A DNA stretch of 32,895 bases from an uncultured Mycoplasmatota bacterium (GTDB taxonomy: Bacteria; Bacillota_I; Bacilli_A; RF39; UBA660). The DNA lies in NCBI GenBank assembly GCA_948469065.1, contig CAOKKL010000003.1, positions 1 through 32,895 of the forward strand, written 5' to 3'. The notes beneath the pieces are model-generated. The model saw only the letters and a program-made list of their open reading frames with translations. It was not told where the DNA came from and did not search any database. Shown here piece by piece: positions 7,825 through 16,411 of the stretch. The number at the start of each line of letters is the position of its first letter. Positions within the stretch are counted from its first letter, which is position 1. Position numbers and translations under genes: made by a program.

Positions 7825-8754
7825 CTATTCTATTTCCTCTAAATTTACATTTTCATCTATAATTATATCGGAAAACTCTATTTTAAAGCGTTCTATTTCT
7901 TTTTTCTTTACATCCTCATAGACATTTCTGGCATTACAAATTGCCTTATAAATATGTTTTATTTTTACTTCATTTGCATTTTCATAGAGTGCAAATGTAA
8001 AGGCATTTGATAATATTGTTAAACAAATATCAGGATAACGACTAGCCACTTCATAAATTCTTTTATATTCATCCGTCATTTCTACAATAAATGCCATAAT
8101 TTTTTCTTTAATAAAATCGGTATAATTTAGTTTCACTCCAATTTGATTTTCTAACTTTGGATAAGTTCCCATTAGAATTTTAACCGTATTTTCTTTATTG
8201 GTTTCCATCACATCTATTTTTTGGAATCTTCTTAAAAAAGCTCTGTCTCGTAAAATATATGTTTCGTATTCTTCTGTGGTTGTAGCACCAATCATTTTAA
8301 TGGTACCCCGATCAAGCCCAGCTTTCAACATATTGGCAAAGTCAATTCCACTATTTTCGGTAGTATTTTTATTTACTAAAACATGTGTCTCATCAATAAA
8401 TAGAATTGTTTTACTAGTCGTTGCTAATTCTTTTACTAACAAGTCAATACGATTTTCAATTTGTCCGTTATTATTAGTTGTTCCAAGTAAGCTAGTAATA
8501 TTAATTTTTATAATTTTCCAATCTAATAATACGTTAGGAACTAAAGATTTTTGAATGCGATATGCAAGACCTTCTACTATTGCAGTTTTACCGATTCCAG
8601 GTTTTCCTACTAAAAGTGCACTTTTTTCTGGTGTTAATAAAGTTAAAATACATTGCTTTATTTCATCATCTCTAGCTATCGCTGGATCTGTTATATAAGT
8701 TTTATCAGTTAAATTTTCACCATAACGTTCTAACATACTAATTTTTTCTTCCAT
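7825..8754 (-). CDS. Stand-alone ClpB/ClpC-D1-like AAA+ ATPase
   Basis: A 309-residue protein consisting essentially of one AAA+ module: PAIARDDEI (N-linker), Walker A GKPGIGKT (about 52-59), Walker B ILFIDETH (about 118-125), sensor-1 region [11 protein letters not shown] and an arginine-finger region [10 protein letters not shown]. The order and spacing match the first ATPase ring of ClpA/B/C, but the N-terminal Clp repeat, the middle domain and the second AAA+ ring are all missing. The C-terminal lid helices are present and the tail is acidic. It may remodel a dedicated protein partner rather than feed ClpP; no ClpP-binding loop is visible. SD GAGGG lies eight bases before ATG, with a TAAAAT -10-like box just upstream. 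It heads the unit with the dehydrogenase gene, which is an odd pairing. Confidence 0.8.
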   Translation of the reverse strand: MEEKISMLERYGENLTDKTYITDPAIARDDEIKQCILTLLTPEKSALLVGKPGIGKTAIVEGLAYRIQKSLVPNVLLDWKIIKINITSLLGTTNNNGQIENRIDLLVKELATTSKTILFIDETHVLVNKNTTENSGIDFANMLKAGLDRGTIKMIGATTTEEYETYILRDRAFLRRFQKIDVMETNKENTVKILMGTYPKLENQIGVKLNYTDFIKEKIMAFIVEMTDEYKRIYEVASRYPDICLTILSNAFTFALYENANEVKIKHIYKAICNARNVYEDVKKKEIERFKIEFSDIIIDENVNLEEIE

Positions 8755-8817
8755 ACTTTTTACCCTCTTTTATATTTTAACACAAATGAGAGAAGATTAC
8801 ACATTAGATTTTCATAC

Positions 8818-8838
8818 AAAAAAAGGATTATTCATCCT
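8818..8838 (-). terminator. Terminator of the PadR-HAAS operon
   Basis: On the minus strand AGGAT-GAATA-ATCCT is followed by seven T. The hairpin overlaps the last codons and stop of the HAAS gene. Confidence 0.7.
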
Positions 8839-10297
8839 CTTCATAATTTGTCATGGATAACACTTCTTTACAATAAGAACTTAATGAATTATATCCATAA
8901 TGATTTAATTGTCTTCTACAACTGTTTAAATTATTTCTTTCCTCTTGTTTGATAACAGAATAATTTTTATAATTTTGTTTTAGTTGTTCAATATTTTTAC
9001 TACTGCTACTTACAATAATTTTTGGAGTCATACTATAATTATGTAGACGATGATTTTTTAAATCGTGAATAATATCACTCATTATTTTATGATTCCAAGA
9101 ATGATTCCAATAATTCCAACTTATGTATACTCTATTTTGAGTTCCATAGGAAATATCTGCACTTAAATTAGAAATATTTTCATTATAAAGATAAGTTATT
9201 TTTAATTCATTTTCTAAGGATTCATCAATTTCATAATCCAAATCACCCATTAATATCATATCTTTCTCATACGATATGGTTTCTTCTAATTGTTTGGTTT
9301 GATAATTTTCATGATATTCATCAATATATTCAATATTCATAATTTCAAGAGAAGCATAACTAAAACTAATTCCCAATAATATAAAAGAGGCTAAAAAACT
9401 TATTAATAACACTTTTAAATTATTTTTACGACCAGTTATCCAATTAAATATTAGAATAAATGAAAAAACTCCCAACATTAATAAAATAAAGATTGATAAA
9501 TAAATTCCAAAGAAAGTAACTCCACATGCTAATAAATAAATGCTGATTCCAAAAGCAATTCCCATTCCTAAAAGATAACATCCAATTCCTAAAAGAATCC
9601 ATATTGCAATAAATTTAATAAACCAAATACAAATTGATGTAAGTAAATCAATTACTCCAGATTTCTTTTTTTCAATTACTATCGATTCTATTTTTTCTTC
9701 CTTTTCTTCTTTTATTTTTTTTCTTTGAGGAACTATTCTCTCTTTATTTACTTTTTTTACTTCGTTGGATAAATATCTTTTTTCAAATATTTTTACAAAG
9801 AGAACAATTGCAAAAATAAAATAAGCAATTTCCATTATAAATTTCCAAGTTTGATAAAATATATTCCCCAAACTACTGTGGAAAATTGAAAATACTTCTC
9901 TTCCTATATTTTCTAGAAAATGAAACGGTATTTTACATAAGCTAATTCCAATTAAAATAATACATATTTCAATAATTAATCTTAATATTTCTCTACTATC
10001 TTTTTCAGATAAAAATTGAATCATTTGGTCGATACCTTGATTTATTTTTTCTACGGCTACATTAATCCAATTTTTATCATTTTTCTTTTTTTCTACATTA
10101 ATTTTATAAGCTTTTAATAATTCGGTAGCCAATTCATCTATATTGCCAAAATCTTTAATTGCTTCTTCTTCTGTAGCACCATTTTTTATTTTTTCATCAA
10201 TATACCCAGAATACTCTTCTACAATATCATTGATTTCTTTTTCTTCTAAAATATCTAGCTTTTTTTTAAGTTCTTTTATAAATTCTTCTTTTTTCAT
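8828..10297 (-). CDS. HAAS-domain (DUF1700-type) multi-pass membrane signalling protein
   Basis: A 489-residue protein. Residues 1-65 are the HAAS domain (MKKEEFIKELKKKL, then YIDEKIKNGATEEEAIKDFG and a helix), the cytosolic module that pairs with PadR regulators. Residues about 100-125 and 140-170 are membrane spans, followed by a Lys/Glu-rich cytosolic linker, a block of three or four spans at about 215-290, and another at about 298-318. The C-terminal 165 residues are outside the membrane block, hydrophilic, Asn- and Tyr-rich, and of no family I know. Its start overlaps the padR stop by four bases (ATGA), showing translational coupling. HAAS proteins are thought to sense envelope state and control or be controlled by PadR; the details here are inferred. 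Confidence 0.85.
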   Translation of the reverse strand: MKKEEFIKELKKKLDILEEKEINDIVEEYSGYIDEKIKNGATEEEAIKDFGNIDELATELLKAYKINVEKKKNDKNWINVAVEKINQGIDQMIQFLSEKDSREILRLIIEICIILIGISLCKIPFHFLENIGREVFSIFHSSLGNIFYQTWKFIMEIAYFIFAIVLFVKIFEKRYLSNEVKKVNKERIVPQRKKIKEEKEEKIESIVIEKKKSGVIDLLTSICIWFIKFIAIWILLGIGCYLLGMGIAFGISIYLLACGVTFFGIYLSIFILLMLGVFSFILIFNWITGRKNNLKVLLISFLASFILLGISFSYASLEIMNIEYIDEYHENYQTKQLEETISYEKDMILMGDLDYEIDESLENELKITYLYNENISNLSADISYGTQNRVYISWNYWNHSWNHKIMSDIIHDLKNHRLHNYSMTPKIIVSSSSKNIEQLKQNYKNYSVIKQEERNNLNSCRRQLNHYGYNSLSSYCKEVLSMTNYEEDE

Positions 10298-10614
10298 TTT
10301 TTTACACTCCCTTTTACAAAATCATTTACACTACTAGCAAAAGCAGTCCATTCTTTTAATACATTTTCACTTTGTTTCATCCCTAAAGCAGTAATATGAT
10401 AATATTTTCTGACAGGACCTTCTTTCGATTCTTCTAAATAAGTTTCAAAATAGCCTTCATTGCTTAATCTTTTTAAGATGGGATAAATAGTTCCTTCATT
10501 TACATCTACAATTTTACTAACTGCTTCCACTAATTCATAACCATATCTATCTTTTTCTTTAACTATTAGTAGTACTAGTAGTTCTAATACACCTTTTTTG
10601 AACTGCGTATTCAT
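10294..10614 (-). CDS. PadR-family transcriptional regulator
   Basis: A 106-residue winged-helix protein: QFKKGVLELLVLLIVKEKDRYGYELVE (helix 1-2), then VDVNEGTIYPILKRLSNEGY (recognition helix), YLEESKEGPVRKYYHITALG (wing) and a short C-terminal helix for dimerisation. This is the full length of the PadR-s1 subfamily. PadR proteins normally repress their own operon and are relieved by a ligand or partner. It is the first gene of the operon with the HAAS membrane protein (4-base overlap). A perfect inverted repeat overlaps the -35 box of its promoter, consistent with autorepression. The ATG is preceded by AAGGAAATAGT. Confidence 0.93.
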   Translation of the reverse strand: MNTQFKKGVLELLVLLIVKEKDRYGYELVEAVSKIVDVNEGTIYPILKRLSNEGYFETYLEESKEGPVRKYYHITALGMKQSENVLKEWTAFASSVNDFVKGSVKK

Positions 10615-10635
10615 ACTATTTCCTTTCTTAAATTT

Positions 10636-10670
10636 ATCATATCTCTAGTACTATGTATTGTCAAGTACTA
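10636..10670 (-). promoter_or_regulatory. padR promoter with overlapping PadR operator
   Basis: Minus strand: TTGACA at 10664-10659, 17-base spacer, TATGAT at 10641-10636. A perfect 7-bp inverted repeat, TAGTACT (10664-10670 read on minus) and AGTACTA (10646-10652), with an 11-base gap brackets the -35 box. The position and symmetry suit a dimeric PadR repressor. Confidence 0.75.
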
Positions 10671-10720
10671 AATATTATTCATATCGCATTGTAAAAATAC
10701 TATTTTTTTTATAAATAAAT

Positions 10721-10747
10721 AAAAAAACTCAATCACTTGAGTTTTTT
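10721..10747 (-). terminator. Terminator of the 508-residue surface protein gene
   Basis: Stem ACTCAA/TTGAGT with a 4-base loop, flanked by A- and T-tracts; on the minus strand it ends in seven T and starts at the gene's stop codon. Confidence 0.8.
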
Positions 10748-12272
10748 AAGAAATCTTATAAGGATTATCTTTACTACCATCCCCACTTTTATAAAGTACA
10801 TTTTCTTTTAAATAAAAGGTAGGACGAATACTATATAAATTATCAGAATGTGATATCCCAGCTAAAGCGTGTCTACCCACATAAGCTATTATCCAAGCAG
10901 CTGGACCATAAGCATTAGTATAACTTGATTCAGGATTAATCGTCCATTCCGAATAATTTCCACCTTGCAAATTATATAACCAAGCATTCGTAATATAACT
11001 ATTTTGTTTTTCATAAAGCGTTTCGGTTGTATAAATTTTATTATTTTCTCCACCATCCAATGAATAACCATAATCACTAAGATAAATTAAACCAATATTT
11101 GCAATGAAAGAAGTTAAGCCCCCACTTTTACATGCAACATTACTTCGTTCCATATTATAAAAATCTTCTGTTTTATAATTCGTCGCACTATCGCGTTCTA
11201 AAGCACCTAAATACCATTTTACTGGTTCAATATATTTTTGATATTCTGTTAAGGAATTGTAAAATTCCGTGTTTAGAATTTGTTGTAAACTACTTTCTTC
11301 CCATTTGTTAACTCCACCAGAATTCCAACGATACCCTTTTCCACTTGGCGTATTTTTGGTAGGACTTTCAATTGTTTTTCCTTCCCAATTCGTGGCTTTA
11401 ATCAGTTTTATTCGATCCACATACTCACTTGTTTCGCTATTTTGAGTTGGAATGATTCCAATAATTCGATACAAATCTTTTGTTTCACAATTTTCTTCAC
11501 AGCCGAAATAGATATAATTATTTGGGTCGGCTCCAACATAACGATAATCTTTTTGTTCTTTCGTTTGAACTGTTGTTAAATGTTGAATTTTTTTAATGGA
11601 AGGATTGTTTTGACTTCTTGAAATGATATAATCTACTAAAGTATTTTCTTTTTGCTCGGAATATCCAATATTAATAGAAAAACTTTTACCTTGTTCTTCA
11701 TCTTGAGGCTTTGTATCATTTAAATATTCTACTAAAATATAGTATGTTTTATTCGTATTGTATTCGACTAAGGTGTTCGTGACTATCTTTTTTTTATCTT
11801 CAAAAATTCCACTTTTAATTTCTTCTCCAAGACTAGATGTATCACATGTCATACTATCATAATATTGTCCTGCTAAGTTTGTTTGATTGGATATGGTGCA
11901 TAAATCTTCTACTCTTATATTATTATTTTCAACTTCATAAATTGTATATTTTATATGGTTTTTAAAATCTGCTACATAGGGAGTTAGTTCCATTGAAATA
12001 GAGATAGGAACTGAATTTTCTTCTCCTTTTCCTTTTATTTGAATTGTTTTTATTACTTTATATCCTGGTAATATATTTTCTGCTTCTATTTTATCTCCAT
12101 AATCCATTACGACATCTACTAAACTAGAAACATTTCCTTTTAATACATTATTATCGGCATTGATTGTATCTACATTTGAAGTAAAATAGGCAAAACTTGC
12201 TCCTATTATTACAATCAAAAGTGAAAAAATGATAATTCCATTCATGATGAATTCTTTTTTATTATTCTTCAT
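10746..12272 (-). CDS. Membrane-anchored surface protein with TasA/camelysin-like N-terminus
   Basis: A 508-residue exported protein. Residues 11-32 (NGIIIFSLLIVIIGASFAYF) form an uncleaved or SipW-type signal segment followed by TSNVDTINADNN, the layout of TasA/camelysin-type proteins. Residues about 33-215 read as one or two beta-sandwich modules. Residues about 240-508 form a second domain containing YRYVGADPNNYIYFG, LYRIIGI, KLIKATNWEG, WYLG, IGLIYLSDYGYS and the ending IRPTFYLKENV, then GDGSKDNPYKIS. I recognise this C-terminal pattern from hypothetical surface proteins of gut Bacilli but know no function. Pairs of Cys suggest disulfides. No clear ribosome binding site precedes the ATG at 12272. 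A shorter protein with the same anchor style is encoded at 24767-25414. Confidence 0.75.
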   Translation of the reverse strand: MKNNKKEFIMNGIIIFSLLIVIIGASFAYFTSNVDTINADNNVLKGNVSSLVDVVMDYGDKIEAENILPGYKVIKTIQIKGKGEENSVPISISMELTPYVADFKNHIKYTIYEVENNNIRVEDLCTISNQTNLAGQYYDSMTCDTSSLGEEIKSGIFEDKKKIVTNTLVEYNTNKTYYILVEYLNDTKPQDEEQGKSFSINIGYSEQKENTLVDYIISRSQNNPSIKKIQHLTTVQTKEQKDYRYVGADPNNYIYFGCEENCETKDLYRIIGIIPTQNSETSEYVDRIKLIKATNWEGKTIESPTKNTPSGKGYRWNSGGVNKWEESSLQQILNTEFYNSLTEYQKYIEPVKWYLGALERDSATNYKTEDFYNMERSNVACKSGGLTSFIANIGLIYLSDYGYSLDGGENNKIYTTETLYEKQNSYITNAWLYNLQGGNYSEWTINPESSYTNAYGPAAWIIAYVGRHALAGISHSDNLYSIRPTFYLKENVLYKSGDGSKDNPYKIS

Positions 12273-12455
12273 ATTTTTATTACTTTTTATATATTAATAT
12301 ACTAACATTTTATAATAAAAATACAAATGAATTTTTTGAAATTTAAAAATTATTTAATTTTATTTTAAACATTGGTTCTTTCATCAAAAGATTCTCATAT
12401 TCCAACTATTTTTAATAATTAAAATTCTATATTTCTTGTCACTAATTTTACAGGG
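12273..12455. other. Intergenic stretch without visible gene
   Basis: AT-rich DNA upstream of the surface protein gene. I see no open frame with a ribosome binding site and no strong promoter; the 5' leader of the surface protein mRNA must lie here. Confidence 0.4.
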
Positions 12456-12500
12456 TTACTATTAATCACTACGTAACTTCTGTTAAGTAATTAATAGTAA
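12456..12500. repeat. Long imperfect hairpin (inverted repeat)
   Basis: TTACTATTAAT at 12456-12466 is the exact reverse complement of 12490-12500. The arms continue inward with a three-base bulge, one mismatch and a four-base loop, making a 45-base hairpin. No T-tract follows on the minus strand, so it is not a simple terminator. Confidence 0.6.
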
Positions 12501-12502
12501 TT

Positions 12503-12652
12503 AAAAAAGATAACCAAGCGGCTATCTTTTTTTCATTCTTATCTTATTTTTGAAGTATTGGGTATGTTTATTGCAAAAAAATTATAAATATAGATCGAGT
12601 TTGTGTGTAGAGTTTATATTTAGATAAGAATGAGTCCAGAATTCGTTCTGGC
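12503..12652 (-). ncRNA. Candidate structured small RNA
   Basis: On the minus strand a promoter-like pair (TTGTGA at 12689-12684, 18-base spacer, TATAGT at 12665-12660) precedes about 150 bases with no open frame but ordered helices. These are a CCAGAA/TTCTGG hairpin near 12635-12650, a perfect 10-bp long-range stem ATTCTTATCT (12622-12631 read on minus) with 12535-12544, and an inner stem TAAATATA (12585-12592)/TATATTTA (12615-12622). It ends in a terminator at 12506-12529 whose stem is fully paired only on the minus strand, through a G-U pair, and is followed by six T. That pairing asymmetry favours transcription from the minus strand. No known RNA family is recognised. Confidence 0.45.
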
Positions 12653-12672
12653 ACGATATACTATAAAAGAAA

Positions 12673-12701
12673 CCTCTTGTTTTCACAAGAGGCTTTTTTT
12701 G
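12673..12701. terminator. Terminator of the ABC transporter gene
   Basis: Perfect 8-bp stem CCTCTTGT/ACAAGAGG with a 5-base loop; T-rich on both sides (TTTCTTTT on minus, seven T on plus). It lies just after the ABC gene stop, and its arm also contains the -35-like box of the small RNA candidate. Confidence 0.85.
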
Positions 12702-12719
12702 TCTTTTTTTGTCGAATGA

Positions 12720-15029
12720 TTATTCTGTTCTTAGTGCTTCGACTGGATCTTTTTTACTAGCAAGTTTTGCTGGAATCCATCCACCAATGAGCGTTAATAT
12801 TACACTAATAGTAATTAATATCAGTGCATGAATTGGATTTAAAATTGCTACATTGTCAAGTGATGTTAATTCTTTTAACAAAGAGTTTACTGGGAATAAT
12901 AGAAGCCAAGCAATGAAAATTCCAATAAGTCCAGAACTTACTCCAATAATAAATGTTTCAGAATTGAAAACTCTTGCAATATCTTTTTTTCTCGCTCCAA
13001 GACTTCTTAAAATTCCTATTTCTTTTGTTCTTTCTAATACTGAAATGTACATAATAATTCCTATCATAATAGATGAAACTATTAAAGATATACTACTAAA
13101 AGCAATTAATACAATCGTAATTGCATCCATAATGTTACTGGATAAAGAACTCATTAAGTTTGCTTGATCGATATAGGCTATTTTTTCTGTTTCTTTCTTT
13201 CCTTCATTATATTTATCTAAATATTCCAATATATTGCTTTTGCTATCAAAATCTCTTGGATATACTTGAATCACATATGGAATCGATTTATCTCCTAAAT
13301 AAGCTAGCATATTTTCTTTTTGTTCTTTTCCTTCTTTGGTATTTAAATCAAAATTTTCTCCAGAAATTACACTATAATTTGCTTTTTTTTGTGCTTCTAC
13401 TACTTTGGAAGTCGAATTTTTTTCTATGATATGATTTAATAAATCATTATTATAATAAATACCAGGATTGGAAGCCATACTTGGATAATCTTTTTTTAAT
13501 CGTATAATTCCAACTACTTTCAGGGTCGTATTATTTTTATTATCATATACTTTTTCTAAATCATTATTTGGAATAAAATAATTACCTGTTTTTTGATAAT
13601 AATCATCATTGTAGACTAACTTTAAATTACTATTTAAAATATCATCAAAAGAAATATTTTCATTGGTTGTAAAGCCTAATGCTTCTAATAAATCTTTTGA
13701 CATTCTATTTTTGCTATCAATTTCAATCACAATTTCTTCTTTTTTTTCAGGTTCTTTTCCTGCTAATATGTCAAATCGCTCTTTGATTACACTTGGCGTA
13801 TTTTCACTAAGTGTATGAGGAAACATATAGAAGTTTAATTCTCTTGTATTAATTTGTTTTACTTTTCCATCTACTTTTTGAAGTAAATTAAGTCCAGTGC
13901 CATATACATAATTGATTCCAGATACATCATCAGCAGATATTTTTTCAATATAATCGATGTAATCGTTAGTAATTTGATTGATATGCGTATACTGTTCTAC
14001 GTCGGTAACACTTGGGATGACATATTTCTTATCTGAGTACGCTTCTTCACTACTTGTCATATCATTTTGCATTTTTTCCATTGTTTCTTCATCTAAGTTC
14101 ATACTCTGCTTACTAATTACAATTGGTAGTGCACTCAAGGTATTTTTTTCAAAAGAATCAATTTGTTTATCGAATCCATTGGATAAACTTAAAATTAAGG
14201 AAATTCCAATAATTCCAATTGAGGAAGCAAATGCCGTTAAAATAGTTCTTCCTTTTTTTGTTCTTATATTGTTTAAAGATAGATGAAGAGCTGTTTTAAA
14301 ATTCATTGATGTTTTTTTGATATTGTATTCTTGAGTGCTTTTTTCTTTTTCTTTTACTGGGTCAGAATCACTCATTAATTCTCCATCTTTCATTTCAATT
14401 ACACGTGTAGCGTAATCATGAGCAAGTTCTGGATTGTGAGTAACCATGATTACTAATTTATCTTTTGCAATTTCTTTGATAAGTTCCATGATTTGAACAC
14501 TAGTTTTTGAATCAAGAGCACCCGTTGGCTCGTCGGCTAAGATGATATCTGGATCATTTGCTAAAGCTCTTGCAATGGCAACACGTTGCATTTGTCCACC
14601 AGAAAGCTGATTTGGCTTTTTATGTGCATGATCTTTTAAACCAACTTTATTTAATACTTCTAATGCTTTTTTTCTTCTTTTTTTGGAACTTACTCCACTT
14701 AACGTCATTCCCATTTCAACATTAGATAAAATATCGATATGACTTATTAAATTATAACTTTGAAAAATAAATCCAATACAATTGTTTCGGTAGGAATCCC
14801 AATCTTTGTCTTTAAAAGATTTGGTGGAACGATTATTGATTACTAAATCTCCTTCATCGTAACGATCCAAACCTCCGATAATATTTAAAAGAGTTGTTTT
14901 TCCTGAACCACTTGGTCCTAATATGGCTACAAATTCACTTTTTCGAAACTGTAAATCAATTCCTTTTAAGGCATGTTGTGTAAAAGTTCCTGTTGTATAA
15001 CTTTTTTTAACTTTTTTTAATTCTAACAT
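12720..15029 (-). CDS. Fused ABC exporter: ATPase + FtsX/MacB-type permease
   Basis: A 769-residue protein. Residues 1-225 form a LolD/MacB-type ATPase: Walker A GPSGSGKT (about 38-45), Q-loop FQSYN, signature LSGGQ (about 143), Walker [10 protein letters not shown] and switch His in MVTHNPELA. Residues about 250-288 lead into a first transmembrane segment ([17 protein letters not shown]). About 340 residues of extracytoplasmic domain follow, and then three spans in an FtsX domain ([20 protein letters not shown], the coupling helix [18 protein letters not shown], then two more). It ends PVEALRTE, the classic MacB/FtsX tail. Such exporters move peptides, lipids or antimicrobials or drive envelope processes; the substrate is unknown. 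It overlaps the upstream marR-type gene by 23 bases, so it is translationally coupled and probably MarR-controlled. Confidence 0.93.
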   Translation of the reverse strand: MLELKKVKKSYTTGTFTQHALKGIDLQFRKSEFVAILGPSGSGKTTLLNIIGGLDRYDEGDLVINNRSTKSFKDKDWDSYRNNCIGFIFQSYNLISHIDILSNVEMGMTLSGVSSKKRRKKALEVLNKVGLKDHAHKKPNQLSGGQMQRVAIARALANDPDIILADEPTGALDSKTSVQIMELIKEIAKDKLVIMVTHNPELAHDYATRVIEMKDGELMSDSDPVKEKEKSTQEYNIKKTSMNFKTALHLSLNNIRTKKGRTILTAFASSIGIIGISLILSLSNGFDKQIDSFEKNTLSALPIVISKQSMNLDEETMEKMQNDMTSSEEAYSDKKYVIPSVTDVEQYTHINQITNDYIDYIEKISADDVSGINYVYGTGLNLLQKVDGKVKQINTRELNFYMFPHTLSENTPSVIKERFDILAGKEPEKKEEIVIEIDSKNRMSKDLLEALGFTTNENISFDDILNSNLKLVYNDDYYQKTGNYFIPNNDLEKVYDNKNNTTLKVVGIIRLKKDYPSMASNPGIYYNNDLLNHIIEKNSTSKVVEAQKKANYSVISGENFDLNTKEGKEQKENMLAYLGDKSIPYVIQVYPRDFDSKSNILEYLDKYNEGKKETEKIAYIDQANLMSSLSSNIMDAITIVLIAFSSISLIVSSIMIGIIMYISVLERTKEIGILRSLGARKKDIARVFNSETFIIGVSSGLIGIFIAWLLLFPVNSLLKELTSLDNVAILNPIHALILITISVILTLIGGWIPAKLASKKDPVEALRTE

Positions 15030-15477
15030 TTTTTTCTTCCTTTTCTAATAAGATAAATTTTTTTATCATGATTTCTATTGCTTTTAACAATATATTCTGT
15101 TCTTCTTTTGTAAAATTTTTTAAGAATTCTTTTTTTCTTTTTTTGATAATTTCCTCCAGTTCTTTTGCAATGTTTTGGCCTTTTTCGGTTAAACAAATAT
15201 GATAATTTCTTTGTGAGTCTCTTTTTCGATTCCGATATATATAGTTTATTTTCTCAAGTTCACTAATATTCCTCGTCATAAGAGCATTGTCTACTTTGGT
15301 AAGACGACTTAATTCTGACATCGAACATCCATTTTTTTCTTTTTTTAAAATCATAAGTATTCCAATATGCGTACTTGAAATATTATAATGTTTTAAATCT
15401 TCGTTGACACTTTTTTGAATCTTATTTTGAAACTGGCGAAGATACATTAAAAATTGTTCATAATTTATTTTTTCCAT
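15007..15477 (-). CDS. MarR-family transcriptional regulator
   Basis: A winged-helix regulator of 156 residues: helices around YNISSTHIGILMILKKEKNG, the recognition region MSELSRLTKVDNALMTRNISELE, the wing NRKRDSQRNYHICLTEKG and long C-terminal dimer helices. I start it at the ATG at 15477, because AGAGGA lies seven bases upstream. The possible GTG at 15495 overlaps that ribosome binding site and is therefore unlikely. It is the first gene of a two-gene operon with the ABC exporter, a common MarR-transporter pairing that suggests export of the inducer or of a related compound. Confidence 0.92.
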   Translation of the reverse strand: MEKINYEQFLMYLRQFQNKIQKSVNEDLKHYNISSTHIGILMILKKEKNGCSMSELSRLTKVDNALMTRNISELEKINYIYRNRKRDSQRNYHICLTEKGQNIAKELEEIIKKRKKEFLKNFTKEEQNILLKAIEIMIKKFILLEKEEKNVRIKKS

Positions 15478-15504
15478 AAAAGAAATCCTCTTCACTTCTT
15501 GAAC

Positions 15505-15533
15505 ATTATAGTATTCTTAACTTGAGATGTCAA
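15505..15533 (-). promoter_or_regulatory. Promoter of the marR-ABC operon
   Basis: Minus strand: TTGACA at 15533-15528, 17-base spacer, TATAAT at 15510-15505, a perfect consensus. The spacer holds an imperfect palindrome around CTCAAGTTAAG that could be the MarR operator. Confidence 0.85.
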
Positions 15534-15598
15534 TTTGTTTTTATTTTATATTGAAATATTTAAAATGGAAAAATCTTCAATTTTTTGGTATATTCTGG

Positions 15599-15628
15599 TT
15601 GACATTTCACATAATTATAATATATAAT
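15599..15628 (+). promoter_or_regulatory. Promoter of the tRNA-Asn gene
   Basis: TTGACA at 15599-15604 and TATAAT at 15623-15628 with an 18-base spacer, 11 bases before the tRNA. Confidence 0.8.
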
Positions 15629-15639
15629 CAATTTGTAAT

Positions 15640-15715
15640 GCTTGATTAGCTCAGTCGGTAGAGCAAACGGCTGTTAACCGTTGGGTCGTAGGTTCGAGTC
15701 CTACATCAAGCGCCA
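15640..15715 (+). tRNA. tRNA-Asn (anticodon GTT), CCA encoded
   Basis: Seven-bp acceptor stem GCTTGAT/ATCAAGC, D arm AGCTCAGTCGGTAGAGC, anticodon loop CTGTTAA with GTT, T arm GTAGGTTCGAGTCCTAC, discriminator G and CCA at 15713-15715. It is a single-gene unit with its own promoter and terminator. Confidence 0.96.
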
Positions 15716-15726
15716 TTAAGAATATT

Positions 15727-15760
15727 AAAACCTCGACAACGATTAATTTCGAGGTTTTTT
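15727..15760 (+). terminator. Terminator of tRNA-Asn
   Basis: Perfect 10-bp stem AAAACCTCGA/TCGAGGTTTT with a 12-base loop, closing in a T-tract. It lies 11 bases after the tRNA. Confidence 0.85.
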
Positions 15761-15893
15761 CATGATTTAAAATTTTATTCCTTTGTTTCAATTATAAAGT
15801 AAAAAACTATTTTCTATAAAATCATCTTTTAATATATTTTTAAAGCCCTCACCACTTCATTATACTTCCATACGATATATAAGGTGACTTGAT

Positions 15894-16400
15894 ATGATGT
15901 TATTAATTAGTTCTTTTGTAGCAAGTTTAGATGGATTCATTATAGGAATAGGCTTAAAAGGAAATCGAATCCAATTAACTTACAAAGAATTTTTCATTTT
16001 ATTTTTTGAAAATATTATACTGTATTCTATTTTATTGTTTCTTTATTCTTTTCTCCAATTTCAATTTATTACAAATTTTATTTCAACATTATTCTATCTT
16101 ATACTGGCTTTTTTATCGTTTCGAAATAAAGAGGAAGAAACTACTATTTTTTCAAAAAAGTTAAATTTATTATCTTGCTTTTTCCTAACATTATCTCACT
16201 CGATGGATGGAGTTTTGGTTTCTTTAGGATTTGTTTACGAATATCCCTTAGGGATAATTGTATTTTTATTTAGTTTTATGGCTGTTTTATTAATTGTTTT
16301 GGGATATTTTTTTGCAAATACGTTTTCAATGCCCAAAAAAAGCAACTATATTAGTGCTTTTCTATTTCTCTTATTAGCAATATGGAATCATTTTTTTTAA
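15894..16400 (+). CDS. MntP/YtaF-like membrane protein (putative cation efflux)
   Basis: A 168-residue integral membrane protein with about six spans. Two related half-motifs are visible: SSFVASLDGFIIGIGLKG at the start and TLSHSMDGVLVSLGFVY in the middle. They correspond to the conserved Asp-containing helices of MntP (Mn2+ efflux) and YtaF (sporulation membrane protein), where the usual Asp-Ala-Phe/Met reads Asp-Gly-Phe/Val here. Length fits a compact member. Manganese export is the likely role by family, but the Asp-Gly change leaves ion specificity open. AAGGTG lies seven bases before the ATG at 15894; a second ATG follows directly. Stands alone, convergent with dusB. Confidence 0.7.
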   Translation: MMLLISSFVASLDGFIIGIGLKGNRIQLTYKEFFILFFENIILYSILLFLYSFLQFQFITNFISTLFYLILAFLSFRNKEEETTIFSKKLNLLSCFFLTLSHSMDGVLVSLGFVYEYPLGIIVFLFSFMAVLLIVLGYFFANTFSMPKKSNYISAFLFLLLAIWNHFF

Positions 16401-16411
16401 AATCTTATTTT

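Noticed and set aside
10889-11077. Second minus-strand frame inside the 508-residue surface protein gene
   Set aside because: Out-of-frame shadow of a well-supported gene.
12635-12655. Hairpin with TTCG loop as a possible recombination (dif-like) site
   Set aside because: It lacks the XerC/XerD half-site pattern; it fits better as a helix of the small RNA candidate.
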